From the NCBI RefSeq assembly GCF_965284335.1, contig NZ_OZ260076.1: a stretch of 64,000 nucleotides of DNA; one strand, given 5' to 3'. The position numbers were made by a program, and so were the translations under genes. This document shows positions 8,601-17,771 of the stretch, piece after piece (within the stretch, counting starts at the first letter, position 1; every line of letters begins with the position of its first letter). Below the pieces are notes generated by a model. That model did no database searches, was not told the DNA's origin, and was given only the letters and a program-made list of their open reading frames with translations. Source of the DNA: Tabrizicola_A sp965284335 (GTDB taxonomy: Bacteria > Pseudomonadota > Alphaproteobacteria > Rhodobacterales > Rhodobacteraceae).

Positions 8601-10174
8601 CCCACTTGCGCCTCAAAGGCCTGATGGATCGTCTGCAAATCGCGCGGGGCCAGCGTCGCGTTCACCCCGTGCAAGACCAGATCGCGCTCCGCCTCTGACA
8701 GCGCCGAAACCTCGGCCACCGGCGTCTCGCCCGGCAGGCGCGCCAGTTCCGCCGCCACATGGGCAATGCGCCCGGCCAAGGCGCGCGCCGCATCCTCCGT
8801 CAGCCGCGCCGCGTCATAGTGAAACGCCGCCCAACTCAGCGTGACAACCGAACCGGCCAAAGGCGCATCGCCCAAGGCAATCTGCGGCACAGAAAGCCCT
8901 TGAAGGCCCGCATCCCGCGTCATCAGATCCAGCGCAAAGCCCGGCGTCCGCGCCGCCCGATCAAGGGCCGCCGCCACCGCCGCCCGCGCCTCGGCAATCC
9001 TGCCCTCGACCGCCACCGTCACCGGCACCCAATCGCTCAGATAGCCCGGCAACCCCTTGCCCGCCCGCGCGAAATCCACCACCGGCTGGCCCAAGGCCCG
9101 CCCCGCCGCCAGCGCCAGAAGGTCCAGATCGCCCGCAAGGGGCAAGCTTTGCCACACAGGCCCCGCCCCCACAGCCGCAACCCCCGGCACCTGCGCCGGG
9201 CTCATCCGCTTCAGCGCCGCGCGCAAGGCAGGTTCCCCCGGCACCACCGCCGCCAAGGCCGCCGTCAGCGCCTCGGCCTCGGGTCCCGTCAGTGCAGGCA
9301 ACTGCGCATCTGCCACGGTCGAGGGGCAGATCGCCCCACCCTTGACCTGACAGCTCAACCGGTTCAGCCGCACCGCCCCTGTCGCGCAGGCCACCACCAG
9401 CCCCTCGGGCCCGGCCGACAAAACCTGCCCCGGCACGCCCGCACCCTCGGCCAGATCGGCGCTGCCGACGTTCAAAACCCCACCCGCCGTGGCAATCTTG
9501 GCCGTGGACAAAGGGTTCCAATAGCGCCCATGATCCAGCGCCCGCACCAGCCGCACCACCGCCTCAGGGCCTTGCGCAAAATCAATCCGCCCCATGGCCA
9601 AAGGCCGGTCATCGCGCCGGTGCAGGCTGCGCTTTGTCAAATCCTGCTTCACCCGCCGCAGCCCGGTTTCCAACTGGGACACCAGCGCGGGAAAACTCTC
9701 CATCCCCGCCTCAAAGCAGCGGGTGTTCAGCGTCAGCGCGGTCTCGTTCGGGGCAATGTCAAAGAGGCGCTGCTCCAGAATATCGCCCTCATCCACCCCG
9801 CCCTCGATCAGATGCCAGGTGATGCCATGCTGCGCCTCTCCGGCCAAAATCGCCCAGACCGGCGCATTCAGCCCCGCATGGCGCGGCAAGGGGCCGTCGT
9901 GAAAGTTCACCGCCCCTTTGCGCGCCATCGCCAGCACGTCACCCGGGATCACCGCCAAGTTCGCCACCGACAACAGCCAGTCCACCGACAGCCCCGCCAG
10001 CGCCCCCCAATCGCCCGCCGCCTCCACCCGCAGGCCCGCGCCCATGGCCCAAGCGCGCACCTCGGCACTGTGGGTCACCACCGCCGAAATCCGATGCCCC
10101 CGGTCCAACAGCATCTGCCCAGATTCACGCGTCAGCGTTTCATTGCCAATCAGCAAAGAGGAAAACACGGTCAT
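5633..10174 (-). CDS. NRPS initiation module: formyltransferase, half-C, adenylation domain with embedded luciferase-like monooxygenase, carrier
   Basis: 1513 aa. Residues 1-290 are a formyltransferase with the Asn-His-Asp triad (N90, H92, D128) of 10-formyl-THF enzymes, followed by its C-terminal subdomain. Residues about 310-500 resemble only the C-terminal half of a condensation domain; no HHxxxDG is present. The adenylation domain starts near 520 (TSGSTG near 660, FDIS near 701), is interrupted at about 742-1100 by a flavin-dependent luciferase-like monooxygenase (MEFSLYYWG onward), and resumes to YGPTETT (about 1177), YRTGD and NRKVDRKALP. The carrier has LGGHSL with Ser about 1430. The predicted binding-pocket code (DILQMGMIW) is close to known glycine codes. 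It is the last gene of the PKS-GT-NRPS operon and probably acts first, loading a formylated, oxygenated amino acid. Confidence 0.9.
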   Translation of the reverse strand: MTVFSSLLIGNETLTRESGQMLLDRGHRISAVVTHSAEVRAWAMGAGLRVEAAGDWGALAGLSVDWLLSVANLAVIPGDVLAMARKGAVNFHDGPLPRHAGLNAPVWAILAGEAQHGITWHLIEGGVDEGDILEQRLFDIAPNETALTLNTRCFEAGMESFPALVSQLETGLRRVKQDLTKRSLHRRDDRPLAMGRIDFAQGPEAVVRLVRALDHGRYWNPLSTAKIATAGGVLNVGSADLAEGAGVPGQVLSAGPEGLVVACATGAVRLNRLSCQVKGGAICPSTVADAQLPALTGPEAEALTAALAAVVPGEPALRAALKRMSPAQVPGVAAVGAGPVWQSLPLAGDLDLLALAAGRALGQPVVDFARAGKGLPGYLSDWVPVTVAVEGRIAEARAAVAAALDRAARTPGFALDLMTRDAGLQGLSVPQIALGDAPLAGSVVTLSWAAFHYDAARLTEDAARALAGRIAHVAAELARLPGETPVAEVSALSEAERDLVLHGVNATLAPRDLQTIHQAFEAQVGRTPDAVALVCEGQSLTYAALNARANKVAHVLTQMGVTPGTLVGLCCRRSLDLLVGALGIHKAGGAYVPMDPAYPADRIALFIEDSACPVVVTQSGIALPPHGAQVLELDTDGRIPDAAATNPETGVSPADLAYMIYTSGSTGRPKGVMVEHRNVANFFTGMDSRIGPEPGVWLAVTSLSFDISVLELFWTLARGFKVVISSDENRALVSSGRIASAQKMEFSLYYWGNDDGQGPKKYELLLEGARFADSHGFCAVWTPERHFHAFGGPYPNPSVTGAAVAAVTKNLAVRAGSCVVPLHHPVRIAEEWAVIDNLTNGRAGIAVASGWHPDDFVLRPENTPPANRDAMFAATDQIKRLWRGEKVEFPTANGGNFGVISQPRPVSADLPIWVTTAGNPATWREAGEIGANVLTHLLGQSIDEVAGKIAIYHEALRKAGHDPAKFTVPLMLHTFVGRDREQVRRTAEGPMKAYLGAAANLVKQYAWAFPAFKRPPGVTDPMQIDTRQLSADETEAILDFAFQRYFEDSGLFGTVEDALARVEQLKRIGVTEVACLVDYGIAPEKVLEGLYPLAEVVKRANSGGGVEEGDYSIAAQIIRHGVTHLQCTPSMARMIAMNDEARMALAGVKTLMVGGEALPGALVSDLRKVTAARILNMYGPTETTIWSSVNEVEGVEPIANIGTPLANQQVYVLDEAMAPVPPGTAGELWIGGDGVTRGYWQRPDLTAERFRPDPFVTPDRACPWGARMYRTGDLVRLRADGRLDFLGRADFQVKMRGYRIELGEIEAVLEAQPGVTQAVVLAREDSPGDLRLVAYIVGAAQEAALRAALAAVLPEHMVPSHVVTLAAFPLTPNRKVDRKALPAPSAALPVAEAFVAPTSDIEAQLAAIWARILGVPKVGAKDNFFALGGHSLLAVQAHREIRAELNAPKLSITDIFRFPVLSALARHLDDRPKVATVAAAPVAPDAPAANDRAEARSEAMARRMAMRARREAV

Positions 10175-10207
10175 TTAACACTCCTTGCAGCGCCAAGGCT
10201 GCGGCAC

Positions 10208-11215
10208 TTAACGGTTAGGGCGGGTTTTCGAGAGTTTTGCCGCCGAAAATGGCCGCCGCATGGCACGCAGCCCCCGCGCGACCCCATGCGCCACCATGTC
10301 GCGCAAAAACCCCGACGGATCGCCCCGATCCTTGCGCTGGATCACAAGCCGCGCGCGCCACAGCGCGCCGCCCACCAGCGCCGCCATGGTCGCGCCCATG
10401 GCATAGGCAACCCCATGATTTTTCACATAATAATGCAAACGACTGTCCAGCCAGAATTGCGGGATACGGGCCCATGTCTTCATGCCCGTGCTGACCGACC
10501 CGATATGCGCCACCCGGCTTTGCCGCACATAATCGGTGGGCCAGCCCGCAAGGGCCGCGCGGCGGCAAAGGTCGGTCTCCTCAAAATACAGGAAAAACCG
10601 CTCGTCAAAGAGGCCGATCTCATCCAGCACCGATTGCCGCATCATCAGGCTGGCCCCGGCAAGCCAATCGACACGGGTGGTCGCCTCGGGCAAGGGCTGC
10701 GCCACGATATGACGCGCCAAAAGCCGCGAGACGGGGCCAAAGCGGATGTTCTGCTCGAACTCCCCAAGGATCGAGGGAAAGCGAAAGGCCGTGCGATGCG
10801 GCGTGCCATCCGGGCCATGAATGAAACTGCCCGCAAAACCGGTGGTGGGGTGCGCCTCAAGATGATCCAGCAGCGCGCGAATGGCATCCGGCGCGGGAAA
10901 TGCATCGGAATTCAGGATATAGACGTAATCGGGCCGCGACCCATCGGGCAGGCCCGCACGGATGCCGAAATTGTTGCCCGCGCCAAAGCCGCCATTGCGC
11001 CCCGATTGCAGCACCCTCACCGCCTGCGGCCCCCGGTCCCAGCCGCGCGCCGCCACCTCTGCGGCCATCCGCTCATACGACCCATCGCCCGAGTTATTGT
11101 CGACCACCACCAGCGCGCCCGCGATGCCGTCCAGCGCCGCCAAGGCCGCCTCGACCGCTTTCAAGGTCATCTCCGGCGTGCGCCAGTTCAGAATGACGGT
11201 CAGCAAACGCGCCAT
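10208..11215 (-). CDS. Family 2 glycosyltransferase within the NRPS/PKS operon
   Basis: 335 aa. GT2 (GT-A fold) features: VILNWRTPEMTLKAVEA at the N-terminus, VVVDNNSGDGS, NGGFGAGNNFGIR and the metal-binding-type YILNSDAFP, then a WLAGASLMMRQS segment and FDERFFLYFEETDLCRRA, a pattern of rhamnosyltransferase-like enzymes. It lies 3 bp after the PKS gene and 33 bp before the NRPS gene on the same strand, so all three are almost certainly cotranscribed. A role in glycosylating the NRPS/PKS product, or in building a glycan that carries it, is inference from position only. Confidence 0.85.
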   Translation of the reverse strand: MARLLTVILNWRTPEMTLKAVEAALAALDGIAGALVVVDNNSGDGSYERMAAEVAARGWDRGPQAVRVLQSGRNGGFGAGNNFGIRAGLPDGSRPDYVYILNSDAFPAPDAIRALLDHLEAHPTTGFAGSFIHGPDGTPHRTAFRFPSILGEFEQNIRFGPVSRLLARHIVAQPLPEATTRVDWLAGASLMMRQSVLDEIGLFDERFFLYFEETDLCRRAALAGWPTDYVRQSRVAHIGSVSTGMKTWARIPQFWLDSRLHYYVKNHGVAYAMGATMAALVGGALWRARLVIQRKDRGDPSGFLRDMVAHGVARGLRAMRRPFSAAKLSKTRPNR

Positions 11216-11218
11216 CGC

Positions 11219-14200
11219 CTACTCCGCCGCCGTGGCAAGCGGGATGACATTGGTCTTGTCCCCCTCAACCCGGGCAATCACCGATTTCAGCTTGGCCGCC
11301 AGCACCCGCACATTCGGCTCCAGCACCATGCTGTCATGGTCACCCGGCACCTCGATCACCTCAAGCGCTGGGGCGAACCGGGTCAGGTCATTGTCGTCAA
11401 ACACATATTCCTTGGCCGCCGACACCCATTTGCCCCCCGTCACCTGCCATTTGCGGTCCAAAGGCGGGCGGAACAGCACCGTGGGGCCAAGCCGCTGCGG
11501 CAGATCATAGACCGAAATCGCATGGCGAAAGGCCGCCTCGATCGCGGCATTATGGAACTGCACGGGGCTGGCTGCATTCGCCTTGGACTGGCGCTTTTGC
11601 TTCTCCCAAGCCCAGCGCGCCCGCGCCCATTTGGCCAAATAGCCCGGCCCTTCGGCCCGCAATTCCGCCCATTTGATCGCCGCCTTATCGGCCCGGCTCA
11701 GCGCCGGACGCATCGGCAAGGGCGTGTCCAAAAGCACCAGCACCGACACCGCCTCGCCCGCCTCGGCCAATTGCCGCGCCATCTCCCACGCGGTCAACCC
11801 GCCCCCCGAAAACCCGCCCAGCATATAGGGACCATGGGGCTGCACCTGCCGCATCTCGGCGATGTAATCCGCCGCCGCTTCGGGCAGGGTCTGATGGGGG
11901 GCGCTGTCGCCCAAAAGCCCGCGCGCCTGCAGCCCGTAAAACGGCCGATCCCCGCCAATGAGCTGCGCCAGATGCCGCAGGTTCAGCACATTGCCAAACA
12001 TCCCCGCCACAAGGAAAAACGGCTGGCGCGGTCCGCCCTCGCCCTGATGCATCGGCACCAGATGGGTGAACCGCCGCGCAGGTGCTACAGGCCGCGGGGG
12101 CGCATCCGCCGCGCTGTCGCCCGTCTCCCCCACCTCGGCCGCAATCAGCGCGGCACAACCCGCCACCGTCGGCGCCTCGAACAGGATCGAGATCGGGAAC
12201 TCCACCCGATAGGTTTTCTTCACCATCGCAAAAAGCCGCACCGCAATCAGGCTGTGACCACCAAGGTCAAAGAAACTGTCCTCAACCCCCACTTGGCCCA
12301 CGCCCAACAGATCCTGCCAGAACCCCACCAAAGTGCGCTCAATATCACTGCGCGGCGCGACATAGGCGGTGTCGAGATCGGGGCGCTCAAAGGATTGCCC
12401 CTCGGCACGGGCCGCCTCTGCCTCGGCGGTCTGGCGCACCAGCGCGGGCAAATCCAGCGACGACACGATAATCTGCGACTGGCCCAAAGCCACCGCGCGC
12501 GCAAACGCCTCTGCCCCCTCATCAGGGCGGATGCCTTGGGAAAAGGCCTGCATCAACCGCTCTTCGGCAGGCGACAGCGGTTTGGCCTCTTTCGGATCAT
12601 CGTCAAAGGTCAACTCACGCGGGTCGGGTGGCGGCAAGGCCAAAGCCCCCTCCAGCCGCCGGATCGAGAACCCCTCAATCTCGACGCAGACCTCGCCCTC
12701 GGGCGTGGCCAAGGTGACATTGAAGGTCGCCGTAGCCCCCTCGGCCCGGTTGTCGGCGGCGCTGACCACATGGCTGACAATCTCACCCGGGAGGGGGCGC
12801 AACACCCGCACCAAACCATAAGACACCGGCACCCACAGATGATCGGGGCGATAGCCCTGGATCAGCCCCATCGCCCAGCCCGTCGCCAGATCCATCAGCG
12901 CGGGGTGCAAAATCCACGCCCCCGCCTCGGCCCGAAACGCCGCAGGCAGCGCCAGCCGCGCCAACCCCTCACCCGCGCCCACGCTGCGCGACCGCAGCAC
13001 CCGCCAGCGCGGACCGAAATTCAGATGCGCCTCTTGTGGGCTGACCAGCCCCTCGCCGGTTTCAGGCGCAGGCAAGCGGCCCGCAATCGCCGCCACATCA
13101 ATCTGCCGCGCCGCATCGGCAATCGGCACAACCCGCGCCTCAGCATGCAGCTGCCAGCCCTTGCGCCCCCTGACCGCCACCTCAGAGCGCAGATCAAACT
13201 CATACCCCTCATCCGAGCGCATCAGCCGCGCCCGCACCGCGCGCCTTTCCTCATCCGCCACGGCCAAGGGCCGAAAGAAATAGAGATCGCGCAGCTCAAA
13301 CGCCCCCATCTCACCTTGGGCGCGCATCGCCTCGGCGGCCATCTCCAAATAGCCCGTGCCGGGGATCAGCGCTTGGCCCGCCTTGGTGCGATGCCCGTCC
13401 AGCACCCAGCGGTCCATCCCATAGGTCGCGGCAAACATCCGGTTGCCCAGCCTATCAAACCCCGCCTCATCCAGCATCGGCGCCGTGACCGGCACCATCG
13501 GTGCCGCCACCCGGCCCGTGCGCTCGGCCAAGGCCTCGGCCGCCATGCCAACCCCGGTCCAGATGCCCCAATTCAGCGCAACCACCTTGGTCTTGCCCCC
13601 GGCGCGCGATTTGGCAAAGGCGTTGAGATACTCATTCGCCGCCACATAATCGATCTGCCCCGCAGGCCCCGTCACGGTCGAGGTCGAGGAGAACACCACC
13701 ATCAAATCAATCGCCCCATCGGGGAACAGCCGGTGCAACACCTGCGTGCCGTGCAGTTTTGGCGCAAAGACCTCCTCCACCGCCGCCGGGGTTTTCAGCA
13801 TCAAGGGCCCATCCTCCACCACCCCCGCCGCATGGATCACCGCCCGCACCCGGCCAAAGCGCGCCTCGCCCGCAGCAACCGCAGCCGCCATATCCTCCAT
13901 GTTGCAAACATCCGCCGGGGCAACCATCACTTGGCCGCCCAACGCCTCCAACCGTTGCAGCGCCAAGATCCGGCGGCTGATCGGATCAGCGGGGTCATGG
14001 GCGGCCAGATACCGCCCCCAAGTCGCGCGGTCAGGCAGCGCACGGCGGGCAATCAGCGTGATCTTCGCACCAAAGCGGCGGATCAGATCCTCGGCCACGG
14101 TCAGGCCAATGCCGCCAAAACCGCCCGTAATCAGCACATGCGCCCCATCGGGCAGGGCAAAGCCACCTTCGGGCAGGGCCTGCGGCTTTAGCCCCTGCTC

Positions 14201-17200
14201 ATAGCGCCGCGCACCACGCAGCGCGGCCACCCGCTCGCCGGGGTCTTGGCACAACTCCTCCAGCACCCGCGCGGTCAGATCAGACAAATCCGCCAAACCC
14301 CGGCGCGGCGCGGGCGGCAGTTCCAGATCGCACAGCGACACCGTCACCCCCGGCACCTCACGCGGGATCACCCGCATCGGCCCCAAAAGCGTGGCCTTCT
14401 CTGGATAGGCCAGCACCTCGCCCTTCACCTGCGCCGCGCCCGTGGTAAAGGCCGTCAGATGGATGGGGCGCGGCAGGTTTTCCTCGGCCATGGCTTGGGC
14501 CAGAAACATCAGCGAATAAAACCCCTGCTCCAGATTGCGGTGCAGGAAGCTTGACCCCGGCCGAAAGCTTTCGCCCCGCGTCACGCCCCAGAAATGCGCA
14601 ATCCGGTTGGGGCTGTGGCCATGCGCCATCAGATCGCGGATCAGCGCATCATAGCCCTCACGCCCCCGCTCTGGGGCCAGCACATAATCGTTGCCCTCGC
14701 GACCAAAGGCATCGCCCGCCCGCACAGAGCGCACCTCATGCCCCGCCGCGCGCAGGGCCTTGGCGGTGGCGGCCCCTACGCCTTGATCATCAAGGAAAAT
14801 CAACCAGTTCTGCGCCGCCGCCTCGGCCAGATCAGCCGCCTCAAACCCCGCCGACACCGGTTTCCAATGCGGCTTCCACCCCCAGTTGGACATCTCCGCA
14901 ATCCGCGCTGGCAAGGCGCGGGCCTCCACCGTCGCGGCCTTGCCCGGCTCGATGAAATAGGGCTTTTTCTGAAAGGCATAGCTCGGCAGCACCACCCGGT
15001 TGCGCCGCGCGCCGGCCCAGATCTGCTCCCAATCCACCGCCACGCCACAGGCCCAAAGCCGCGCAATCGTGCCGATGTGCCAGGCATCATCGGCCATCGC
15101 CTGTTCAGGATGGCGCAGCGCCTGCACGATCTGGCCCGAGGCCACCCCATTGGCCTGCGCCAGCGAGGACAGCGCCCGACCGGGGCCCATCTCCATATAG
15201 ACACGCCCCGGCTCGGCCATCAGCGTCGCCATCCCGGCCTGAAAATTCACCGTATTGCGCAGATGCTGCACCCAATAGTCAGGGTCCATCGCCTGCGCCG
15301 CCGTCAGTTCCACCCCGGTCGAGTTCGAAATGATCGGCAGGCTGGGCGGGTTCAGCCGCAGCCCGCGCAGATACGCGCCAAAGCGGCCCAAAATCGGTTC
15401 CAGCATCCGGCTATGCGCGGCAATATCAATCGCCACGCGCTGCGTCTCCACCCCCTCCGCCGCCAGGCTCTCGGCCAAAGCCATCAAGGCGGCATCGGGG
15501 CCGGACACCACACAAAGCCCCGGCGCATTGACCGAGGCCATATCCAGATCGCCCGTCAACAGGGGCCGCAAATCCCCCTCGGCCATCGGCACCGACAGCA
15601 TCCCCCCCGGCGCGATACTGTCGAAAAGCTGCCCGCGGAGGAGAACCAGCCCAATGCACTCCTCAAAACTCAACACCCCCGCAAGCGCGGCGGCGGTGTT
15701 TTCGCCCATCGAATGACCGATCAGCGCGGCGGGGCTGACACCCCAGCTTTCATAAAGCTTCGCCAGCGCAAACTCGGTGATCATAATCAGCGGCAATTGC
15801 ACAGAAGGCTTTTTCAACGCCTCATTCGCTGCCGCCTCTGCCCCCTTTTCCGGCAACCACAGCGCGCGGATGTCGTAATCCAGCTGCGGCTCCAACACCG
15901 CCAGCCCCTTGTCCATCCAATCGGCAAAGACGGGCTCGGTCTCATAGAGATCCCGCGCCATACCCGCGTATTGTGCCCCACCACCGGGGAACATGAACAC
16001 CACCTCGGGGTTTTCACCCAGGAAATCATGGGTGAACACCCGGCGGCTGTCGGCCCCTTCCAACAGGCTTGCCGCTTCCTCATGGCTGCCCGCCACAATC
16101 ACCCGGCGCTTTTCAAATGCGCGGCGGCCTTCCTTCAAGGTATAGGCCACATCGGCCAAAGGCTGCTCCGGGTGGGCGCGCAGATGCGCGGCCAGCCGCG
16201 CGGCTTGGCCATCAAGCGCCGCCTTGGACCGGGCCGAAATCACAAGGGGCTGGAACGGAAAAATGCTCTCCTCAGACGCCGCACGGGGCGGCGCCTCTTC
16301 CAGCACGGCATGGGCATTGGTGCCCCCCACGCCCAGTGAATTCACCCCGGCCCGCAGCACAGGTGCCTGCCAATCGGTCAGCCGATCATTCACCCGGAAG
16401 GGCGAGGTTTCAAAATCAATCGCCGGGTTCGGGGCCTCAAACCCCAAACTTGGCGCGAGTTTCCGGTGATGGAGTTGCAAGGCCACCTTGATCAGGCTTG
16501 CCACCCCAGCCGCCGTATCCAGATGCCCGATATTGGTTTTCACGCTGCCAATCCGGCAAGACCCCACCGCATCGGTGGTTTCGCGAAACGCCTGCGTCAG
16601 CGCCGCCACCTCGATCGGATCGCCCAAATAGGTGCCGGTGCCGTGGCATTCGACATATGAAACGCTCTCCGCCTCCACCCCCGCCACGGCCTGCGCCTCG
16701 GCGATGCAGCGCGCTTGGCCATCGACCGAAGGGGCGAGATACCCGGCCTTCGCCGCCCCGTCATTGTTGACCGCTGATCCCTTGATAATCGCCCAGATAT
16801 GATCGCCATCGCGGATCGCATCCCGCGCCCGGCGCAACACCACACAGCCCGCGCCCGAGCCGAACACCGTGCCTTGCGCGCGGTGGTCAAAAGCGTGGCA
16901 ATGGCCATCGGGCGACAGGATCTCGCCTTCGGTGAACAGATACCCCCGCGCATGGGGCAGCTCAACCGTCACCCCCCCCGCCAACGCCATGTCACATTCG
17001 CCATTCAAAAGCGCCTGCGCGGCATAATGCACCGCGACCAGCGAGGTCGAACAGGCCGTCTGCACGTTGATCGATGGCCCCTTCAGATCAAAGATATGGC
17101 TGACGCGGGTGGCCAGAAAATCCTTGTCATTGCCGGTATGGCGCAACAGGAACATGCCGGTCTGATCGACGAGATCGGGGTTCGAACAGAGGTTGAAATA

Positions 17201-17608
17201 GAAATACGACCCCATGCCGCAGCCGGCATAAACCCCGATCGCGCCCTTGAAATTTTCCGGCGGATGGGCAGCGTTCTCCAAAGCCTCCCAAGCCACCTCA
17301 AGGAATTGGCGGTGCTGCGGGTCAAGGATCGCCGCCTCTTTCGGGGAAAAGCCGAAGAACTCGGCATCAAAGGTCTCAAACCCATCCAGCACGGCGGCGG
17401 CAGGCACATAATTGGGCTTGGCAATCCGCGCGGGCGGCTCGCCTGCGGCCAAAAGCTCGGCCTCGGTCAAAACGCGGATCGATTCCACCCCTGCGGCCAG
17501 ATTGGCCCAATAGGCGGCAACATCCCCCGCCCCCGGCAAATGCGCGGCCATGCCCACAATGGCAATATCGGTGTCGCTGACAGCGGCCATCCGCGCATCA
17601 TTCGTCAT
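11219..17608 (-). CDS. Type I polyketide synthase KS-AT-KR-DH-ACP-TE
   Basis: 2129 aa. KS: TACSTS with Cys186, HGTGT (about 321) and NIGHLDTAAG (about 362). AT: GHSMGE with Ser about 632; the later IAAHS does not clearly assign malonyl or methylmalonyl. KR: GGFGGIG about 1158 and a C-terminal catalytic part with SSTSTV and YVAANEYL. DH-like region: HRTKAGQALIP about 1404 and HPALMDLATG about 1570. ACP: DLGGHSL, Ser about 1775. TE: GFSGGG about 1935 and PGDHDSM about 2090. KR before DH is unusual, the first DH motif has four instead of three residues between His and Gly, and the second lacks the usual Gln/His. One extension and thioesterase release are expected, with input from the NRPS carrier. 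Confidence 0.93.
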   Translation of the reverse strand: MTNDARMAAVSDTDIAIVGMAAHLPGAGDVAAYWANLAAGVESIRVLTEAELLAAGEPPARIAKPNYVPAAAVLDGFETFDAEFFGFSPKEAAILDPQHRQFLEVAWEALENAAHPPENFKGAIGVYAGCGMGSYFYFNLCSNPDLVDQTGMFLLRHTGNDKDFLATRVSHIFDLKGPSINVQTACSTSLVAVHYAAQALLNGECDMALAGGVTVELPHARGYLFTEGEILSPDGHCHAFDHRAQGTVFGSGAGCVVLRRARDAIRDGDHIWAIIKGSAVNNDGAAKAGYLAPSVDGQARCIAEAQAVAGVEAESVSYVECHGTGTYLGDPIEVAALTQAFRETTDAVGSCRIGSVKTNIGHLDTAAGVASLIKVALQLHHRKLAPSLGFEAPNPAIDFETSPFRVNDRLTDWQAPVLRAGVNSLGVGGTNAHAVLEEAPPRAASEESIFPFQPLVISARSKAALDGQAARLAAHLRAHPEQPLADVAYTLKEGRRAFEKRRVIVAGSHEEAASLLEGADSRRVFTHDFLGENPEVVFMFPGGGAQYAGMARDLYETEPVFADWMDKGLAVLEPQLDYDIRALWLPEKGAEAAANEALKKPSVQLPLIMITEFALAKLYESWGVSPAALIGHSMGENTAAALAGVLSFEECIGLVLLRGQLFDSIAPGGMLSVPMAEGDLRPLLTGDLDMASVNAPGLCVVSGPDAALMALAESLAAEGVETQRVAIDIAAHSRMLEPILGRFGAYLRGLRLNPPSLPIISNSTGVELTAAQAMDPDYWVQHLRNTVNFQAGMATLMAEPGRVYMEMGPGRALSSLAQANGVASGQIVQALRHPEQAMADDAWHIGTIARLWACGVAVDWEQIWAGARRNRVVLPSYAFQKKPYFIEPGKAATVEARALPARIAEMSNWGWKPHWKPVSAGFEAADLAEAAAQNWLIFLDDQGVGAATAKALRAAGHEVRSVRAGDAFGREGNDYVLAPERGREGYDALIRDLMAHGHSPNRIAHFWGVTRGESFRPGSSFLHRNLEQGFYSLMFLAQAMAEENLPRPIHLTAFTTGAAQVKGEVLAYPEKATLLGPMRVIPREVPGVTVSLCDLELPPAPRRGLADLSDLTARVLEELCQDPGERVAALRGARRYEQGLKPQALPEGGFALPDGAHVLITGGFGGIGLTVAEDLIRRFGAKITLIARRALPDRATWGRYLAAHDPADPISRRILALQRLEALGGQVMVAPADVCNMEDMAAAVAAGEARFGRVRAVIHAAGVVEDGPLMLKTPAAVEEVFAPKLHGTQVLHRLFPDGAIDLMVVFSSTSTVTGPAGQIDYVAANEYLNAFAKSRAGGKTKVVALNWGIWTGVGMAAEALAERTGRVAAPMVPVTAPMLDEAGFDRLGNRMFAATYGMDRWVLDGHRTKAGQALIPGTGYLEMAAEAMRAQGEMGAFELRDLYFFRPLAVADEERRAVRARLMRSDEGYEFDLRSEVAVRGRKGWQLHAEARVVPIADAARQIDVAAIAGRLPAPETGEGLVSPQEAHLNFGPRWRVLRSRSVGAGEGLARLALPAAFRAEAGAWILHPALMDLATGWAMGLIQGYRPDHLWVPVSYGLVRVLRPLPGEIVSHVVSAADNRAEGATATFNVTLATPEGEVCVEIEGFSIRRLEGALALPPPDPRELTFDDDPKEAKPLSPAEERLMQAFSQGIRPDEGAEAFARAVALGQSQIIVSSLDLPALVRQTAEAEAARAEGQSFERPDLDTAYVAPRSDIERTLVGFWQDLLGVGQVGVEDSFFDLGGHSLIAVRLFAMVKKTYRVEFPISILFEAPTVAGCAALIAAEVGETGDSAADAPPRPVAPARRFTHLVPMHQGEGGPRQPFFLVAGMFGNVLNLRHLAQLIGGDRPFYGLQARGLLGDSAPHQTLPEAAADYIAEMRQVQPHGPYMLGGFSGGGLTAWEMARQLAEAGEAVSVLVLLDTPLPMRPALSRADKAAIKWAELRAEGPGYLAKWARARWAWEKQKRQSKANAASPVQFHNAAIEAAFRHAISVYDLPQRLGPTVLFRPPLDRKWQVTGGKWVSAAKEYVFDDNDLTRFAPALEVIEVPGDHDSMVLEPNVRVLAAKLKSVIARVEGDKTNVIPLATAAE

Positions 17609-17771
17609 TCAATGCCCAACCCGAAAAAAACATGCGACCGAAAGAGGTTTATTCAAACACCTGAACTTTAGCAGAATTGCGGCAAATCTCATACGCTCGC
17701 GCGGCATTCCTGTGCAAAAAGCGCTTTTGATCGACAATCCACCCGCACCAAGGCGAAAAGGCGGCAAAAGG

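Noticed and set aside
8759..14191. 1810-codon plus-strand frame opposite the NRPS and PKS genes
   Set aside because: Antisense shadow of high-GC coding DNA; rich in Arg, His, Pro and Gln with no domain, while the minus strand has complete motifs.
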